From Mytilisepta virgata (taxonomy: Eukaryota > Mollusca > Bivalvia > Mytilida > Mytilidae), in NCBI GenBank assembly GCA_028015205.1, contig CM051514.1:22646150-22710149 (forward strand): a DNA stretch of 64,000 nt, in the 5' to 3' direction. The notes under the pieces are model-generated. The model made no database searches. It had not been told where the DNA came from and was given only the letters and a program-made list of their open reading frames with translations. Below, piece by piece: positions 31,594 to 44,320 of this stretch (the first letter of the stretch is position 1; the number at the start of each line of letters is the position of its first letter). The position numbers and the translations under genes are program-made.

Positions 31594-34550
31594 CTTACAT
31601 TTAATTACGTAATATCTGTTGCGGAGAATTCTAAAAAGTACATGTTTAAATATAGACTCTTACGTAGTTCATATTTTTAAACATAATCTATGTAATATTA
31701 TTTGCACAAGATAACAACCTGTAAAAAGGATTCAAATAAATTGATAACACTTGTTCACTACCACAACACAAAGTCTTATTAAAACATTAGAAAGGTACTT
31801 TGACGTTAACTTAAAATTAACATAAAGGAGTAGAGCCACTTTCCCCTGTATTTCTTTCACTTATAACTGCTAATTTTTGATATTTGAAATATCCACTAAT
31901 TTCTCTCTTAAACGATGTTTTATTTAAAAGCTTCATGTTTTCTATCCGTAAAAGTCTTTAATAGAGGCGATTTTGGATCATAGTTAAGCGTTATGTGTTA
32001 TTCTTCTGAGATATCGCCATGAAGGACACTTAGAACCAAAACAATTTTTCCGTCACACGAACGTGCTTACATTAAATTTGGTTTTGGTTCCGAGTTCTCT
32101 TTGTGTTAAAGTCATCAATATAGCTAGTTTGTATTAATTGTCCCCAAAAGCGATATTCAGAGATATACGATGTCAATACAGTATGATTACCAACAAGGTG
32201 GACGGTACATAGCAGACGACAGTAACCGAGGATGCTGGTAAGGTACTGTCATGACTGTATGTTATTACACAACAGAAAATCAGGTTTGTATATCATTTAA
32301 ACGGGATTTATGTAACACCATCACTGCTCAATGTCTGCACCAATACAGGCTATCTTGACTATACTGTTTTACTTGTTCCTCATGTAATTTTTCTTAAACG
32401 GTGACTGTGATATTACATGTATTTATTGATCAACCTTTCCTTATATTTCTTATTTTGAATAATTTAAGTAGGTTGGATATTGCATCGTTTCCACTCAGAT
32501 AGTCTAAAAATCAAGGATTGGCTTATAAAGTGCTTGTACCGTTTATAGATCTGTTTTGAATATATTTAATGTCAATAAAGACTTATTAGAAAAATCAAAT
32601 AATAAAATTACATGTAAAGTGCACGAGGGAAGCACTATATAGGTAAATTACTGCGAAATTATATAATATATTATATAATTGGTTAAAAGAAGGACATTAA
32701 CTTAACCTGATTAAGACAAATAAATCCATACAAATTAATTTGGTAACATTACTCTGGACATGGCATTGTCAGCATTACAAACAGAACCGATCCATCATTC
32801 AAATATTTTTACTGTTAGGAATAGATCCAATCCTTACCAAGTCACGTACAGATAGTAATAAAATATAAAGTTAGAAACTGCATTAGTTTCAGTAAATTAT
32901 GATGTGATCGACAATCAAAGACTTGGAGTGTCTGGTGACTATCTGTTGATCTATGACAATTTTAAGTTGCAATGGAATTCTCGTTTTATACATGTATTAT
33001 TTAAAAACTGTTATTAGTCCAACGTGGAGGCACAGATTTTTTCAATGTCCCAAATCAAACCTTCCGACTTTTTAAATGAAATATTTGCCAAAATGCAAAA
33101 TTTTGTAAATTTGATCTACATATTTTTGTCATTACGCAAGATTAAGTTTTCATCATTCTGAGGACAGTTCCATTTCCGGCAGATATGGTTTTTATTAAGA
33201 TATCCGGGCAGTTAGACTTATATATAGCGTCGTTTATTAATTAAAACATCACTTAAAAGCAAACGCAAGTACTGCATGCCATCTTTCTTCTTTGCTTTAA
33301 CTATTGATACTGATACTTTACGATTCCAGGTAAATACAGGTAAAATTTCTTTTTAACTTTTATTCAACAATGCAAATACAATGTACCTCTCCAGTTAGTC
33401 TAATTCCCCTGCAAAGAGTTGGAAGTAGGATTTTGAGCAGGGTAAGTTCGTTTATTATACTGTACAGTTAAAAAAAACATAAAATTGATGAAACGAGCAA
33501 TATACACTGTACAGTTATTGCCGAGAATTTAAATCCCAATGCCTTCAGGAACTGCATGCAATCCATTTAACCGTCCTGGAATTTTCTGTACTGGTCCGTG
33601 ATGTATTCTGTATTTTCTTTCTCATTTCTAGAGAAAGAAAAAACAGAATCTACCGCTGTCGTATCTGAGCACCTCAAATGCGCGCAAATGTAATACGCCC
33701 ATTGATACATTTTTCAGGGTTTATCTATGCAGGGTTATTTCCCCTTCAACGTTGATGGAGTTTATATCACAAAATCCGTTTTCTTCTCATAATAAAATAG
33801 CAAGTCGTGCGTTGGTTAAATCTCTTCTAATTGGCAGAACCTTCTCATATCAGTTTATCACGGTGTTATCTCAGTGAAGCCATTTTCAATAAGGATAATT
33901 ATATATTGATTACGTATTATTAAGATCAATACATACAAATAATTTGATAAATAAATATAAACTAGGTTACCATTGTCACTTTCTATTATAAAGCCGATTC
34001 ATAGTTTCAACCTATTTGAAGATGAAATCTACATTAAAAATGATACAATAAAAGATAAAAATTCAAAATATTAAGTTTAAACTATAATTTTAAACTATAA
34101 TATAGAAATAAGGATTAGCTATCCATTTTAGTTGGGACGGTCTGGCGATATCAACTGAGTGAAGTTCATGTCGAAAAGGGGGTGGGGGGGGGGGGGGGGG
34201 GGGAGAATACGTAAAAAATTTGAATATTTATTACAAATACAGAAAACGGTATGTAAAGTAAAATTCCATTAAAACCCCTAAGTATGCACATATTTAATGA
34301 ATTTCTGCTTTATAAGGTTCAGATAATTTTGCTGTAATATGTATCTATACTAAATATGACCTAATATCGTGCATTACATTATTATCCTAAGCACAGGAGG
34401 TAAACTTTGTAAGCAAAAAATAATAAAGCAGAAATATTATACTTTGCAAGATAAGAAATGCACGAAAACGAGGTTTAATGTATAATGACCAGAACCTGAT
34501 GTATGATACAACTCTGTAAATGACCAGAACCAGATAAAGACCAAGGTGAT
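31594..34550. other. Intergenic DNA with a poly-G tract
   Basis: AT-rich, no ORF or repeat of note except a G run at about 34178-34203. The first few hundred bases would hold the promoter of the 31593 gene if it is real; no core element is recognised. Confidence 0.5.
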
Positions 34551-34559
34551 AACTTATCA

Positions 34560-34795
34560 ACTTTAATAAAAAATCATAAAAGGCTGGAAAATGTTCAAAG
34601 GAAACAAATAGAAGGACACTATTATGCATGAGTGAAATAATTCTTTGTTTCCAAATTTTTTTATTTTATGACGATATAATTCTATGCATCAATGTTATGG
34701 CTGAAACGAAATACTTATAACACAATTCTTTGATACCAGGTTTGATGCACAAGGTGTGCACATTTCGTCGATTTGCAAAAATGTTGAAAACCAAA
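34560..34795 (+). repeat. Rep-A family, long variant, truncated
   Basis: Shares GGCTGGAAAATGTTC through TATTATGCATGAGTG and ATTCTTTGATACC with 36055-36270. It carries the Rep-A start (ATTCTTTGATACCAGGTTTG, GATGCACAAGGTGTGCAC) to GTTGAAAACCAAA, where it switches abruptly at about 34795 to a Penelope-type 3' tail. Confidence 0.75.
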
Positions 34796-34915
34796 GTGTG
34801 TTGTTCATTGTTTTTTTGTTTTCAGTGTTTATTTGTTGTGCTTGTGGTTGTTCATTTGTCTGTCTAATGGATTGCGTTTTTTGGATTGCTCCTTAGGTAT
34901 ATTTGTCCTCTTTAT
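34796..34915 (+). mobile_element. Penelope-like 3' tail fragment
   Basis: Contains GTTTATTTGTTGTGCTTGTG, GTTGTTCATTTGTCTGTCTA and TAGGTATATTTGTCCTC, the same tail found after the Penelope body at 38515 (inverted) and at 49438 and 59995. No coding part is attached. Confidence 0.75.
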
Positions 34916-35349
34916 CTGAATCGATCCTATAAATTATATCTATCTATTCTTCAAACGAGGATACAATCGTTAAAACAAACTTATGACCCAAGTATTGCCT
35001 AAGTGTCTATCTTTGACAAAATCTTGAAGAGGACTCGGGAAAACTATTATTAACAAGAACGTCATTAAAACACATTTGTTCAATTTTTTATATGTAATTT
35101 AATCGAGTATTGTTTTCCATAGCTATTAAACTTCCTCAATAATAGATGTAAATTGGCGTACCTTATTAATGAAGTTGTGCTCTAAGCCTGCAATTAATTT
35201 CCACTTTGATATGGCTTTTCTGTTTAAAAATTATAGGTGTTGGTGAATTATGCCTTTAATAAACTGACTCTTTTAAAAAAAAATGTCAAGAATGTTGCCA
35301 TATATTGACTTGTTCTGTTTTTCTTTTTGTTCTTCTCGTAATTCAGTTG

Positions 35350-35583
35350 GTTTGTTTGATTAGTTGGGGTTTTACGCCGTTTTCAGCACATTTGGGTATT
35401 TCGCGACGGCCAGTTTTTATTGGTGGACGGAGAGAACCGCCGACGTTCGGTAGGAAAATTGGCAATCCTTATCAATTAAGATTTGTGTCGTAACACCCCG
35501 CCACAGGTGAGATTCGAACCCACAACCTAAGTGATAATTATTAGTCATGACGAACTACCTAGACCACTCGGCAACCGAGCCCC
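35350..35583 (-). mobile_element. tRNA-headed SINE, family 1, inverted and somewhat diverged
   Basis: Reverse complement of the family 1 SINE: a TTTGTTTGATTAG tail at the left, box B complement GTGAGATTCGAACCCAC and box A complement CCACTCGGCAACCGAGCCCC at the right. Some internal bases are missing. Confidence 0.88.
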
Positions 35584-36054
35584 GTTTAAAGTTCTAGTAT
35601 TATAGTATAATATTTCATATTTTGACGATCAATTCTTATTTTGTTCTGCAGGTTTTTCATCACTAGAAAAAGTATAATAAACATTTTGCGAACAAATTTT
35701 AATTAATTTAAGTGAACACAGCAAACTTAACCGAATTAAAACAAGACAGCATATAACATAAAGCAATACTGACAAGCGACCGATTCTCTATCACAGTACC
35801 CATTCTCACCAACATACGTACTTAAAAGAATACGAATGAAGACATCCAAAAAATCATATGATTGATTGTACCAGAATAAAAAAAAAAACACACACAGAAA
35901 GTCAAATAGAATAAAAACAAGACAATACAAAACATAAGCTTAAATAATTCCAATTGTGAACTCGCGCAATAAAGTTAAAAAATTACGTGTATTTCTCCGA
36001 AATTTGGAGATCCGAACCAGATAAACAAATAACATTACAGAGCAGATAAAATGC

Positions 36055-36600
36055 ACAAATGGCTGGAAAATGTTCAGAGGAAACCAATACAAGGAGATTA
36101 TTATGCATGAGTGAGATACTTCTTCGTTTCCAAAAAAGTTAAATTTTATAACGGTATAATTCTGCACATCAATGTTATGGGTAGAAACGAAGTACTTATA
36201 ATACAATTCTTTGATACCAATGTTGATGCACAAGATGTGCACAAGGCCTGAAATGTTGAAAACCAAAACAACAATCCAAAAAGTTGAAGAGCAAATTCAA
36301 AAATACCAAATGACCAAAGACATGTAAAGCCAAAACTATCTAAGGACAAATCTATGCACGAGGGAGATACTCTTTAGTTTTCGCAAATTTTACAATATTT
36401 TGTAACAGTAAATTTTAAGTATCAATTCCGGGCTAGTATCGAAATACTGACAACTGAGCTGGGAATACCCTGGGAGATAATCAACGGAAAAGGGGGCTAG
36501 TATCGAATTACTAGCAACTGAGCTGGAGATATCCTCGGAGATAAGCAGCGGAAAAGGGGATAACATTGGATACTTGACACTACCGACAGAGCCATTCACT
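36055..36600 (+). repeat. Rep-A family, long variant with internal duplication
   Basis: Starts as in 34560, then runs the full Rep-A body: GATGCACAAGATGTGCAC, GTTGAAAACCAAAAC, TGCACGAGGGAGATACT, TTTTAAGTATCAATT, GGGCTAGTATCGAAATACT. The last block with CAACTGAGCTGG and GGAAAAGGGG is present twice (36430-36497 and 36497-36560). Non-coding as far as can be seen. Confidence 0.8.
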
Positions 36601-37870
36601 CCTTTACACATTGGTAAAAATAAACATTTTAGCTTGATACCGATATCGAACTCCTTGTAGATCCAATCTGTTAAATATGGACACAAACAAATGAACATGG
36701 ATATTATACAATGTAATAGATTATAACTATGCGTAAACAACAATGGTGTAACGCTATATTGTAATAGTTTGGGAGTCCAAGGTTACATTTATTTGTTTGT
36801 TTGATTACAGTTTTCTTTATCAGGCTTTATCGGATTTGCCAAAAAATCCTTCATTTCCTTCCCAAGATTTATCAGTTTATATATGGCTAAGTTTCCAACA
36901 ATTATTAACATACCGGTGTTAAGGAAAATCTATGAGTGATCACACAAACTGTCTACCACGACGACCCGCCGCTGGTATACATGTATTTTGGGGTCGAGGT
37001 GGAGTACTATTATTTCGATAAAAGCTGAACAAATCAAGCCCAATGAAAGTAAGAATTTATCGATAATTTTTTTATCTATCAAGATACAGATCTTTGAAAA
37101 GGATTATTGTATTTGGACCTCGTAAAAGAAGGACCGCCTTGACAACAATCTGTACTAGCGTTTGTACTCGTCAAGATAAACATTGTCACACTTTTAGCAA
37201 AATCGCGATATTTCTTTTCAATTGGATGATGTAAATAATAAGAACACTTTTAAATCCATTTTCGATAAGACAAGAAATTCATAAAGAATTGTGAGTAAAA
37301 TTTGATCGATTTGACGCAAACGTCAAAGGGCATTCTTGTGCCCTCATTTATTTATGCAATGGAGTATGATTACATGATCCTTACCAGACAAATATTCCGA
37401 TTAATGTCATATACGAATATTAATTTTAACGACTTGATAACATATATACGAGCCAGCAGTTTAATCTGCCGGTAATCTGATAATTTGTTTTCTATTTTGA
37501 GTTCCTGTTCATGCTGAGAAGAAAGATAAGTTATGGTCGTAAAACATTACATAATACATATTATTTTACCTAGTAGGATACTGAAGTTGATTTACAAAAC
37601 AAACTATTGAAATTTATTGAAAGCAATCTTTTTCTCGACCTGGTCCGAAACAAAAATTAATGAGCAATTTAATATAATCCCTGTATTTCCTTCATTTTTT
37701 AAAATTCAATATTTTTGTAACAGTAAATTCAAAATATTATTTTCGGGCTACTATTTGATGGATTTGAAAAAAAAAATACCAACAAATCCAGAGTTAATAG
37801 AACTTCAGGCTTATTAATGTCAGAGCCAAGCCCTTGGCGCCAGCCGTATACGTAGTTAATTGCCATTAAT
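36600..37870. other. Intergenic DNA, nothing recognised
   Basis: Short chance ORFs only; no repeat family of the window recognised. Confidence 0.5.
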
Positions 37871-37879
37871 TAAGTATTA

Positions 37880-37976
37880 TAGATACAATGGATAAGCGTT
37901 GGTTCTTGAAAAAGAAACCATGAGCCCGGAGGGCGAATGGTTTGTTTTTCATGAACCAACGATTATCAATTGTATC
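37880..37976. mobile_element. Palindromic element
   Basis: GATACAATGGATAAGCGTTG at 37881 and CCAACGATTATCAATTGTAT ending near 37975 form imperfect arms of about 42 bp. The centre is GAGCCCGGAGGGCGA. Weaker symmetry extends about 15 bp further on both sides. A related single arm (AAGCGTTGATTCTAGAAAAA) is seen at 41341. Confidence 0.75.
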
Positions 37977-38015
37977 TCTTACTTAAACTATTGCTGTGAC
38001 GACTTTTCCCAATTG

Positions 38016-38353
38016 CCTTTCCTTTCTTAATTAGACCCTATTATGTGTGTGCTTAAATTAACTTAATTCTCTATACTACTATTCAATTAGATATATATAT
38101 ATAGTCACGTTGATGATTTTAATGGTAAATGAAAGTTAATACAAAACCGTATGAACTTACAATATAAGGCATATGATTCAAGTTACCTTTCCTTTCTTAA
38201 TTAGACCCTATTATGTGTGAGCTTAAATTAACTTAATTCTCTATACTACTATTCAATTAGATATATATATAGTCACGCTGATGATTTTAATGGCAAATGA
38301 AAATTATTACAAAACCGTATGAACTTACAATATAAGGCATATGATTCAGAAAT
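38016..38353 (+). repeat. Tandem duplication, unit about 170 bp, two copies
   Basis: CCTTTCCTTTCTTAATTAGA begins each copy (offset 170 bp) and AAGGCATATGATTCA ends each. The copies differ by a few substitutions and by TA-repeat length. Confidence 0.9.
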
Positions 38354-38514
38354 TTTTGTCCATTATTGACAAAATAAAGCATAGTCGAAATAATTTTCTA
38401 GTAAAACATAATGTTACTGAAATAAAAAATAGTTTAAATCCACTCGATTTACACTCTTTTTATATTTTAAAAATATGTCAAAATATGCAGCGAAACAGAT
38501 GAAATTACCATAAA

Positions 38515-38781
38515 CATCAAAATAAAAAGGACTAAGGAGCAATCAAACAAACGTAATCCATTGGACAGACAAACCCGGGAAGACAAATGAACAACCACAA
38601 GCACAACAAATAAACACAGAAAACTAAAAAACAATGAACAACACGAACTCGTATAAAAACCAGGAGTGAACCCAGGTGCTCCTTAAGGGTAAGCAGTTCC
38701 TGCTCCATATACGGCACCCGTCGTGAAGTTCAACAAAGTCAATCCGGTGGAAGTCACAAATCAGTGGAGGCACATGAAAGG
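38515..38781 (-). mobile_element. 3' tail of the Penelope-like element
   Basis: On the minus strand this reads GGAGCAGGAACTGCTTACCC, GTTTATTTGTTGTGCTTGTG and GTTGTTCATTTGTCTTCCCG after the Penelope stop. The same tail occurs without a body elsewhere in the window, as expected for 5'-truncated copies. Confidence 0.85.
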
Positions 38782-40820
38782 TTACGACAGTGGGAACAGT
38801 TCCAACATCATCTTAGATATTGGAACACTGTAATGATCAATCAATTCGTGATGGCGACCGTAAAATTTCCTAAGTGATGACATCAACTTTTCCCTGATAA
38901 AACCCTGGTTAAGAAGCTTTTGTGACAGCAGTAATCCTCTTTGTCGAAAGTCATGGTAACTCACGCAAGCCCTTGAAAATCGGATAAGCTGAGAAACGTA
39001 GACGAAAGTCATGGTAACTCACGCATGCCCTTGAAAATCGGATAAGCTGAGAAACGTAGACGCCATATGCAGGCGATGCTGGTATATTGCTACTCAAGAA
39101 AGGAAAATTAACAATAGGAAAGTTGAAGTCATCACGTTTGTCATAAAGTTTTGTCTTCAAACGTCCCTCATGGTCTATTTCAAGAAACAAATCCAAATAT
39201 GAAGCGGACTTTGGTGTATCTGTAGTATCCTTAATTTCAAGCTCACTGGGGTAGATAAGATGTAGAAAGTCTTGGAATTTGTCGTTATATTTAACGACAA
39301 CACATCATCTATATAACGAAAAGTGAAATTAAAGGATTGGGCTAGTTTCTTTTTGTTTTCACGTAGTAACCCTTGAATGAAGTCAGCTTCATATGAGTAC
39401 AGAAACAGATCGGCGAGGAGAGGAGCACAGTTGGCTCCCATTGGAATGCCAATTGTTTGTTGAAAAATAAGAACCCCAAATTCAACGAATATGTTGTCTA
39501 TGAGAAAATCTAACATGTCTGTAATGTCATCTTCAGAATACGTTTTGTCAGAATCAGAGTGGTTGTTCACGAAATAAGCCTTTTCTCTACCTAGAACAAG
39601 AAATTTATACCTGCGTGTCCCATTTTTCTTGAAAAAACATTGATGAACTAGTTGCTTTAAGCGATCTTTTAATTGCGAATGTGGTATGATAGTGTAGAGT
39701 GTAGAGAAGTCGAATGTTTTTATGCTGTTGCATGTAGCCAAAGATTTTGATTTTAGATATTGAAGTAAATTTTTGGAGTTTTTAAGAATCCACATCTGAT
39801 TGACGCCACTGGTGGAATATGATGTTTCACAGTAATTCTGAAGGCACTCTTTAATACATGTCAATATGAATGTTAAAATCTTTGAAAGAGGTTTTGTAGA
39901 GCAATTAGCTGACCCAGCAAAGTACCTTTGTTTAAACGGATTCTTATGTAGTTCAGGAAGGTCCATTTCTTCATCCTTTGTAGAAATGCCAAAGGAATGA
40001 AGAAATGTCTTGTGGTTATCAAGGACTTCCTGCTTAGTGAGTGTGGTCGGTGTATAAGTTGGGTTACCCGCAGTGTTATCTATTTCCAATTCGTTTCTAA
40101 GACACTCAAAATAATAGTTCTTGCAAACAAAAACGATGTTATTGGGGGCTTTGTTAGCTGGGACAACTACATATTTGTCATGCAGGCTAGTCAAGTTTTC
40201 AACAACCTTAGGGTCTTTAAAGATGGATTTAGCTTTAGTGCTCATAGACCCTTGGAGGCTTTTAATTCGGATTTGTATCATTGACCTAATAGCCTTCACC
40301 CACTCTGAAAGTGTGTCAGCAGGCTCCTGTTCCTTTGAAATCAATTTTCTGGCATAGTCCTCAACAGAATCCATAAGTAATTTGAAATTATATTTCCAAT
40401 TAATTGGCTGAGGTTCTCGGTATTTGGGGCCTTTAGCTAGCATATTTTTTAGCTTTTGATTATCAACTAGATTGAGATCTCCAGTGATAACATGACCCAC
40501 AGGACTATAATTGAATGGAGATGTCGAACAGGAGCAGTCAGGGGGTTTAGACTTGAGGTCATCGGAATTAAGAAAATGCCCGTTTGTAAATGAAAATCTT
40601 GGTTGCAATGGGTTTTGTATAAGAATAAGAAATAAGTGGAACAGTTTGGTCTTTGAAATATGGAGGAATTTTAGATTTTACTGTTTTGTGGTGAAGGATA
40701 TTGCTGAGATTTATGGCATCCAAGCCTTTATTAACAAAGTTAACTTTGAGGAACGACCTTTGGTGAGATTCGTCGTTATGGATGCGAACTGGTTTGAATA
40801 ATCTGTGAGAAGCAATGTTA
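38782..40820 (-). pseudogene. Penelope-like element (PLE) reverse transcriptase, broken
   Basis: The minus-strand frame at 39175-40608 carries Penelope-type RT hallmarks: GVNQMWILKNSKNLLQYL, KTFDFSTLYTIIPHSQL, QQTIGIPMGANCAPLLADLF and the catalytic FRYIDDVLSL (YIDD codons at 39304-39315). PLE-like coding sequence continues upstream in another frame (40590-40800, for example VNFVNKGLDAINLSNILHHK) and downstream in other frames (LKTKLYDKRDDFNFPIVNFP, SSLRKFYGRHHELIDHY). Breaks: a frameshift near 40580, another near 39290, and a 58-bp tandem duplication at 38945-39060 that repeats VYVSQLIRFSRACVSYHDF and shifts the frame. No GIY-YIG endonuclease follows the last block before its stop at 38782. 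This is a dead copy of a retroelement that primes reverse transcription at the target. Confidence 0.92.
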
Positions 40821-41112
40821 TAATTTTTTATTGAATTATATGAAATTGTCGATAATAATCATATAAAAAAAATAATGATCCTTTCTTATTACTAAATTAT
40901 ATCAATGATAACACAAAGCTTTAGAAAAAAGGGAACGCCGAAACAGAGATTCGAACTATGTCTACAAGTGTTACCCTCAACTCATCCTAACCTTGTGGCT
41001 ACCATCTTACACTATACAAACGTCGTTTTTAAATATATAAAGGCGAAAACCCTATGTATATATTGTACCGTATCATATTGATATATGTAAAAACTACATA
41101 TAGATATCATCC

Positions 41113-41201
41113 CATTGGTAGCCGAGAGATTTCGTCGATGTGTTCTTGAACTATGACACATAATTTACTTCAAGGAGGGAGTTCGAACCCCAGTCACGGC
41201 A
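41113..41201 (+). mobile_element. tRNA-like head, possible SINE relic
   Basis: GGTAGCCGAGAG (box A-like) and GGGAGTTCGAACCCC (box B) lie 50-60 bp apart, as in a tRNA-derived promoter. No tail is recognised. A second tRNA-like stretch in the opposite orientation (AGATTCGAACT near 40949) lies 150 bp to the left. Confidence 0.35.
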
Positions 41202-43920
41202 AATCAAAATTTGCAAAAGTCAAAGGCAAGTATTTAAACTACTACCAGCTGTGAACAGAAATCAGTAAATTAGCCAGTTCAAACTTAATGGAATTAAGTA
41301 CACAAAGGGAACAATTGAACATTTCATTGATGGATTAAAGAAGCGTTGATTCTAGAAAAAGACACCACGGTAAATGAATAGGCTGACGTCACAGCAGTGG
41401 TTTAAGATTCATTACCGAATGTTGGTTGGTTAAACTTATCCTAGAAGTCAGTTTGGTTTGTTATAAACGGTTTTTTTCATGAAAAATAGTTTTCTTTACT
41501 TGATTATCCACCGTGTATTTTTCGTATGACAATCAAGCAAGCCACAAAACAAGATGATAATTTTTTTATCTCGGACATGAAAAACCCATACAATAAGCAG
41601 AGAAAAATATATTGTTTTTCCTAAAAAACAATGCTTGAATAGTTTATTGACACTATAAACGTTTATATATTGACCAAAGCCTTCAATCCTTTGGTTGTGT
41701 TTACCTTACCATACTCCTCGAAAAGACTGATCGACTGCCATCTCCACTTCTGTACTAGGCACCTGCGACGGATCACGAGAGCTCAATCCATAGAGTTGCC
41801 TAGCGCGTCCCCAGCCTTCGGATATAGAGACCCTCTCGTGAGGGGGGGGGTTGTCAGGTCATAATACGGAAAGCCTGAATGCGGACCATAGTTTTTAGAA
41901 TGCCACACTCCCTGCACGCTAAAGACCCCATCTGTAATTTTCGAAGAAGAGTAGGCTGGTGGCCGCTACAGAAGTATAAATTGTCAGACCTTACCCAACC
42001 GTCATTCTTTTACAGTGGTAGTCAATAATCTTTGGACCCCTATATTGAATAATTCCAGTATTGATTGTTAAGACAGTTTTCATCCCCTTTTATCCAATCC
42101 CAATCCCTTTTGATTTGTTTGATAAATTGAAGTGGTTCTCGCCCTGAATAAGCATGGACCTTAAGCAACAATCGGTCTCTCACATAGAAACAGTAATGCG
42201 TGTCTTTCAGTTGATAAAACAGTATTTTATTCTATCTGGTACTTTTCGCTTAATATTTCCGAGTTCTCCATGACCTCTCTTGCAAATCACCGTTTTGACA
42301 CAGCCCGCATTGGCGATTCATGTATATAAAAGGAATATCATTTTAAATAGTACAAAATGTTTCGGCGGTTTGCACAATTTTATCACGATGTAAAAATTAG
42401 CATGCAGAGCTTACATCCGTCAGACTATCTGTCTATTAAAGATTACATCGTTGATAACATGATTTTGATCTTAATACGTAACGTACGTTAATTCATTTAT
42501 ATTAACCAATATACTCAACAAGTCTATGGCTTTGGCCTTGGTTAGTAGTTTATCATGTTATCCTCCAATTCGCTGTACACCATTTAATGTATTTGTCATT
42601 AGTTCTTCTGTCTTGCCTTCTTGATTGCGAGAATGACCCATAAAGGAGGAAATATAAATAACCCCCAGTAAAAAATCGTTGAAAAACCAATAAACGTGAA
42701 ACCACGGATACAATAGATATCGATCTGTAAATCCTGACAACACAATATCTTGCTCGTTCTTTTTTCGAAATGGGTTAGTTTTTTGGAATGCACATGTGAT
42801 TGAAGGGTATCGTATATACTGCATGACAAGAAACTGCTTGCATGATTACTTGTATTTACAAACCAGAAACTGTGGGTACGTACCCTCGGATTTTTTCTTA
42901 AATACTAGGTAACTACCCGTCCAAGCACAGGTATCATAAAAAGGTGGAATAGCTTGTCTAACGTCTTGGACAGAGCAATCCGCCATTTTTTGAGGGTGAG
43001 ATATTTTTTCTTGTAAAGAATTGAAAAAAAACAGTATATTGCTTTTCCAAACGGATTCGTTCTACGATTTTCTTGTTATGTGCGTGTCTTATCTATATTA
43101 AGTGAGTTCGTTTTAAAAGCGATTCTATGTTTTATCCAAGTGTGAAATGAAGTTTTTTTAATTCATTGTTCCATTATTAGTCCGTATTATGTAAAAATAT
43201 TCAGCGCATAATCTCTATGTCATTGTTTTACCTTCCCATTGCTTATATAAAACATGTCAAAACCACACGCTCTCTCAATATTTAGAGGTGAAAGTACTAT
43301 ATTGATAGTATCATCTGCGGTATAATTACTGTGCATATTGGTAGTATGTCTGGTTTCCTCTGGTCACCTTATAGCTGAACAATTTTCCTTAGAACGGAAA
43401 GGGAGACGAATGAAAAAACATGTAAACATGTCGGATTGCTTCGGATCGTGTTAGCATATCGATAACTCCAGCATTTAAAGAAACGTATCGACCTAAACGT
43501 TTGACATTTCAGGCAACACATTCATCCTCAATCATTTCAAATTCTTATTTGAATGGTGTCTATTAGAGTTGTTACATGATGACGGCCCAAAGAAATCGAG
43601 CCCTTAATTTTAGTATTATAGATTCTAATCCGTTGTTACGACTTCCATGATATAAAAAAGTAAACACAAATAGTTTTTCTAATTTAAAAATTTTCATTAA
43701 ACACTCATAAGTTACCAATTTCAACGAACATCATACGTATATTTTGTCGAATTAAAGCTTCATTTAACTTTTGAAAGCCCAAAAAATTGCCAAATAAGAA
43801 ATAAAAATGTTGATGAGTTATTTCAATTGCAAACATTACAAAAATATTATAGTCAAAGCCGTCTAATTATTATGTTATGCCAGTGTGGGATTGTGCTTCT
43901 TTTGGGACACACAATGAGTT
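41202..43920. other. Intergenic DNA, nothing recognised
   Basis: Contains TGACGTCA at 41384-41391, a palindromic-element half near 41341, and a locally GC-richer stretch at 41690-41860 with a run of G. ORFs up to 96 codons have no motif I recognise. Confidence 0.45.
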
Positions 43921-43947
43921 TCTATTTCGGATATTCGGAGTTTGTCT

Positions 43948-44320
43948 CACGTATGAGACTAGATATCTTCAGTTATATTTCACGTCCTTCCCGAATTGAC
44001 TCCTTCCCGAATTTGACACATCACTGGATTTTATTCGCTGGCAATGCGACGGGTGTCGTTAACGGAGCAGGACATGTTTACCCTTTCGGAGCACCTGATA
44101 TCATGCCCGGTTATTAGTGAGAGTCCACATTGCTAGTGCTTTAGTTTCTGTGCTCTCTTGTTCTATTTCTGTTTAGTTTATGATATGTTTTTTATTCTTT
44201 TAATTTACATGTATCCTTGTGGCGTTGTTTGTTGTGTTCCATTCTCATGAGTTAGCTGTTCCCTTTGTTTTCGAATTTACGGACTTTTCCTATTGTTTTG
44301 TCGCTTCGATATTTCCCAAT
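43948..44320 (+). mobile_element. Penelope-like 3' end, tail type 2
   Basis: GCGTATGAGACTAGA-like bases are followed by GGAGCAGGACATGTTTACCC and TCGGAGCACCTGATATCATG, then TTTAGTTTCTGTGCTCTCTT and TTCGAATTTACGGACTT. It parallels the layout of the 38515 tail (GGAGCAGGAACTGCTTACCC ...) with different detail. A related copy is at 46798. Confidence 0.65.
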
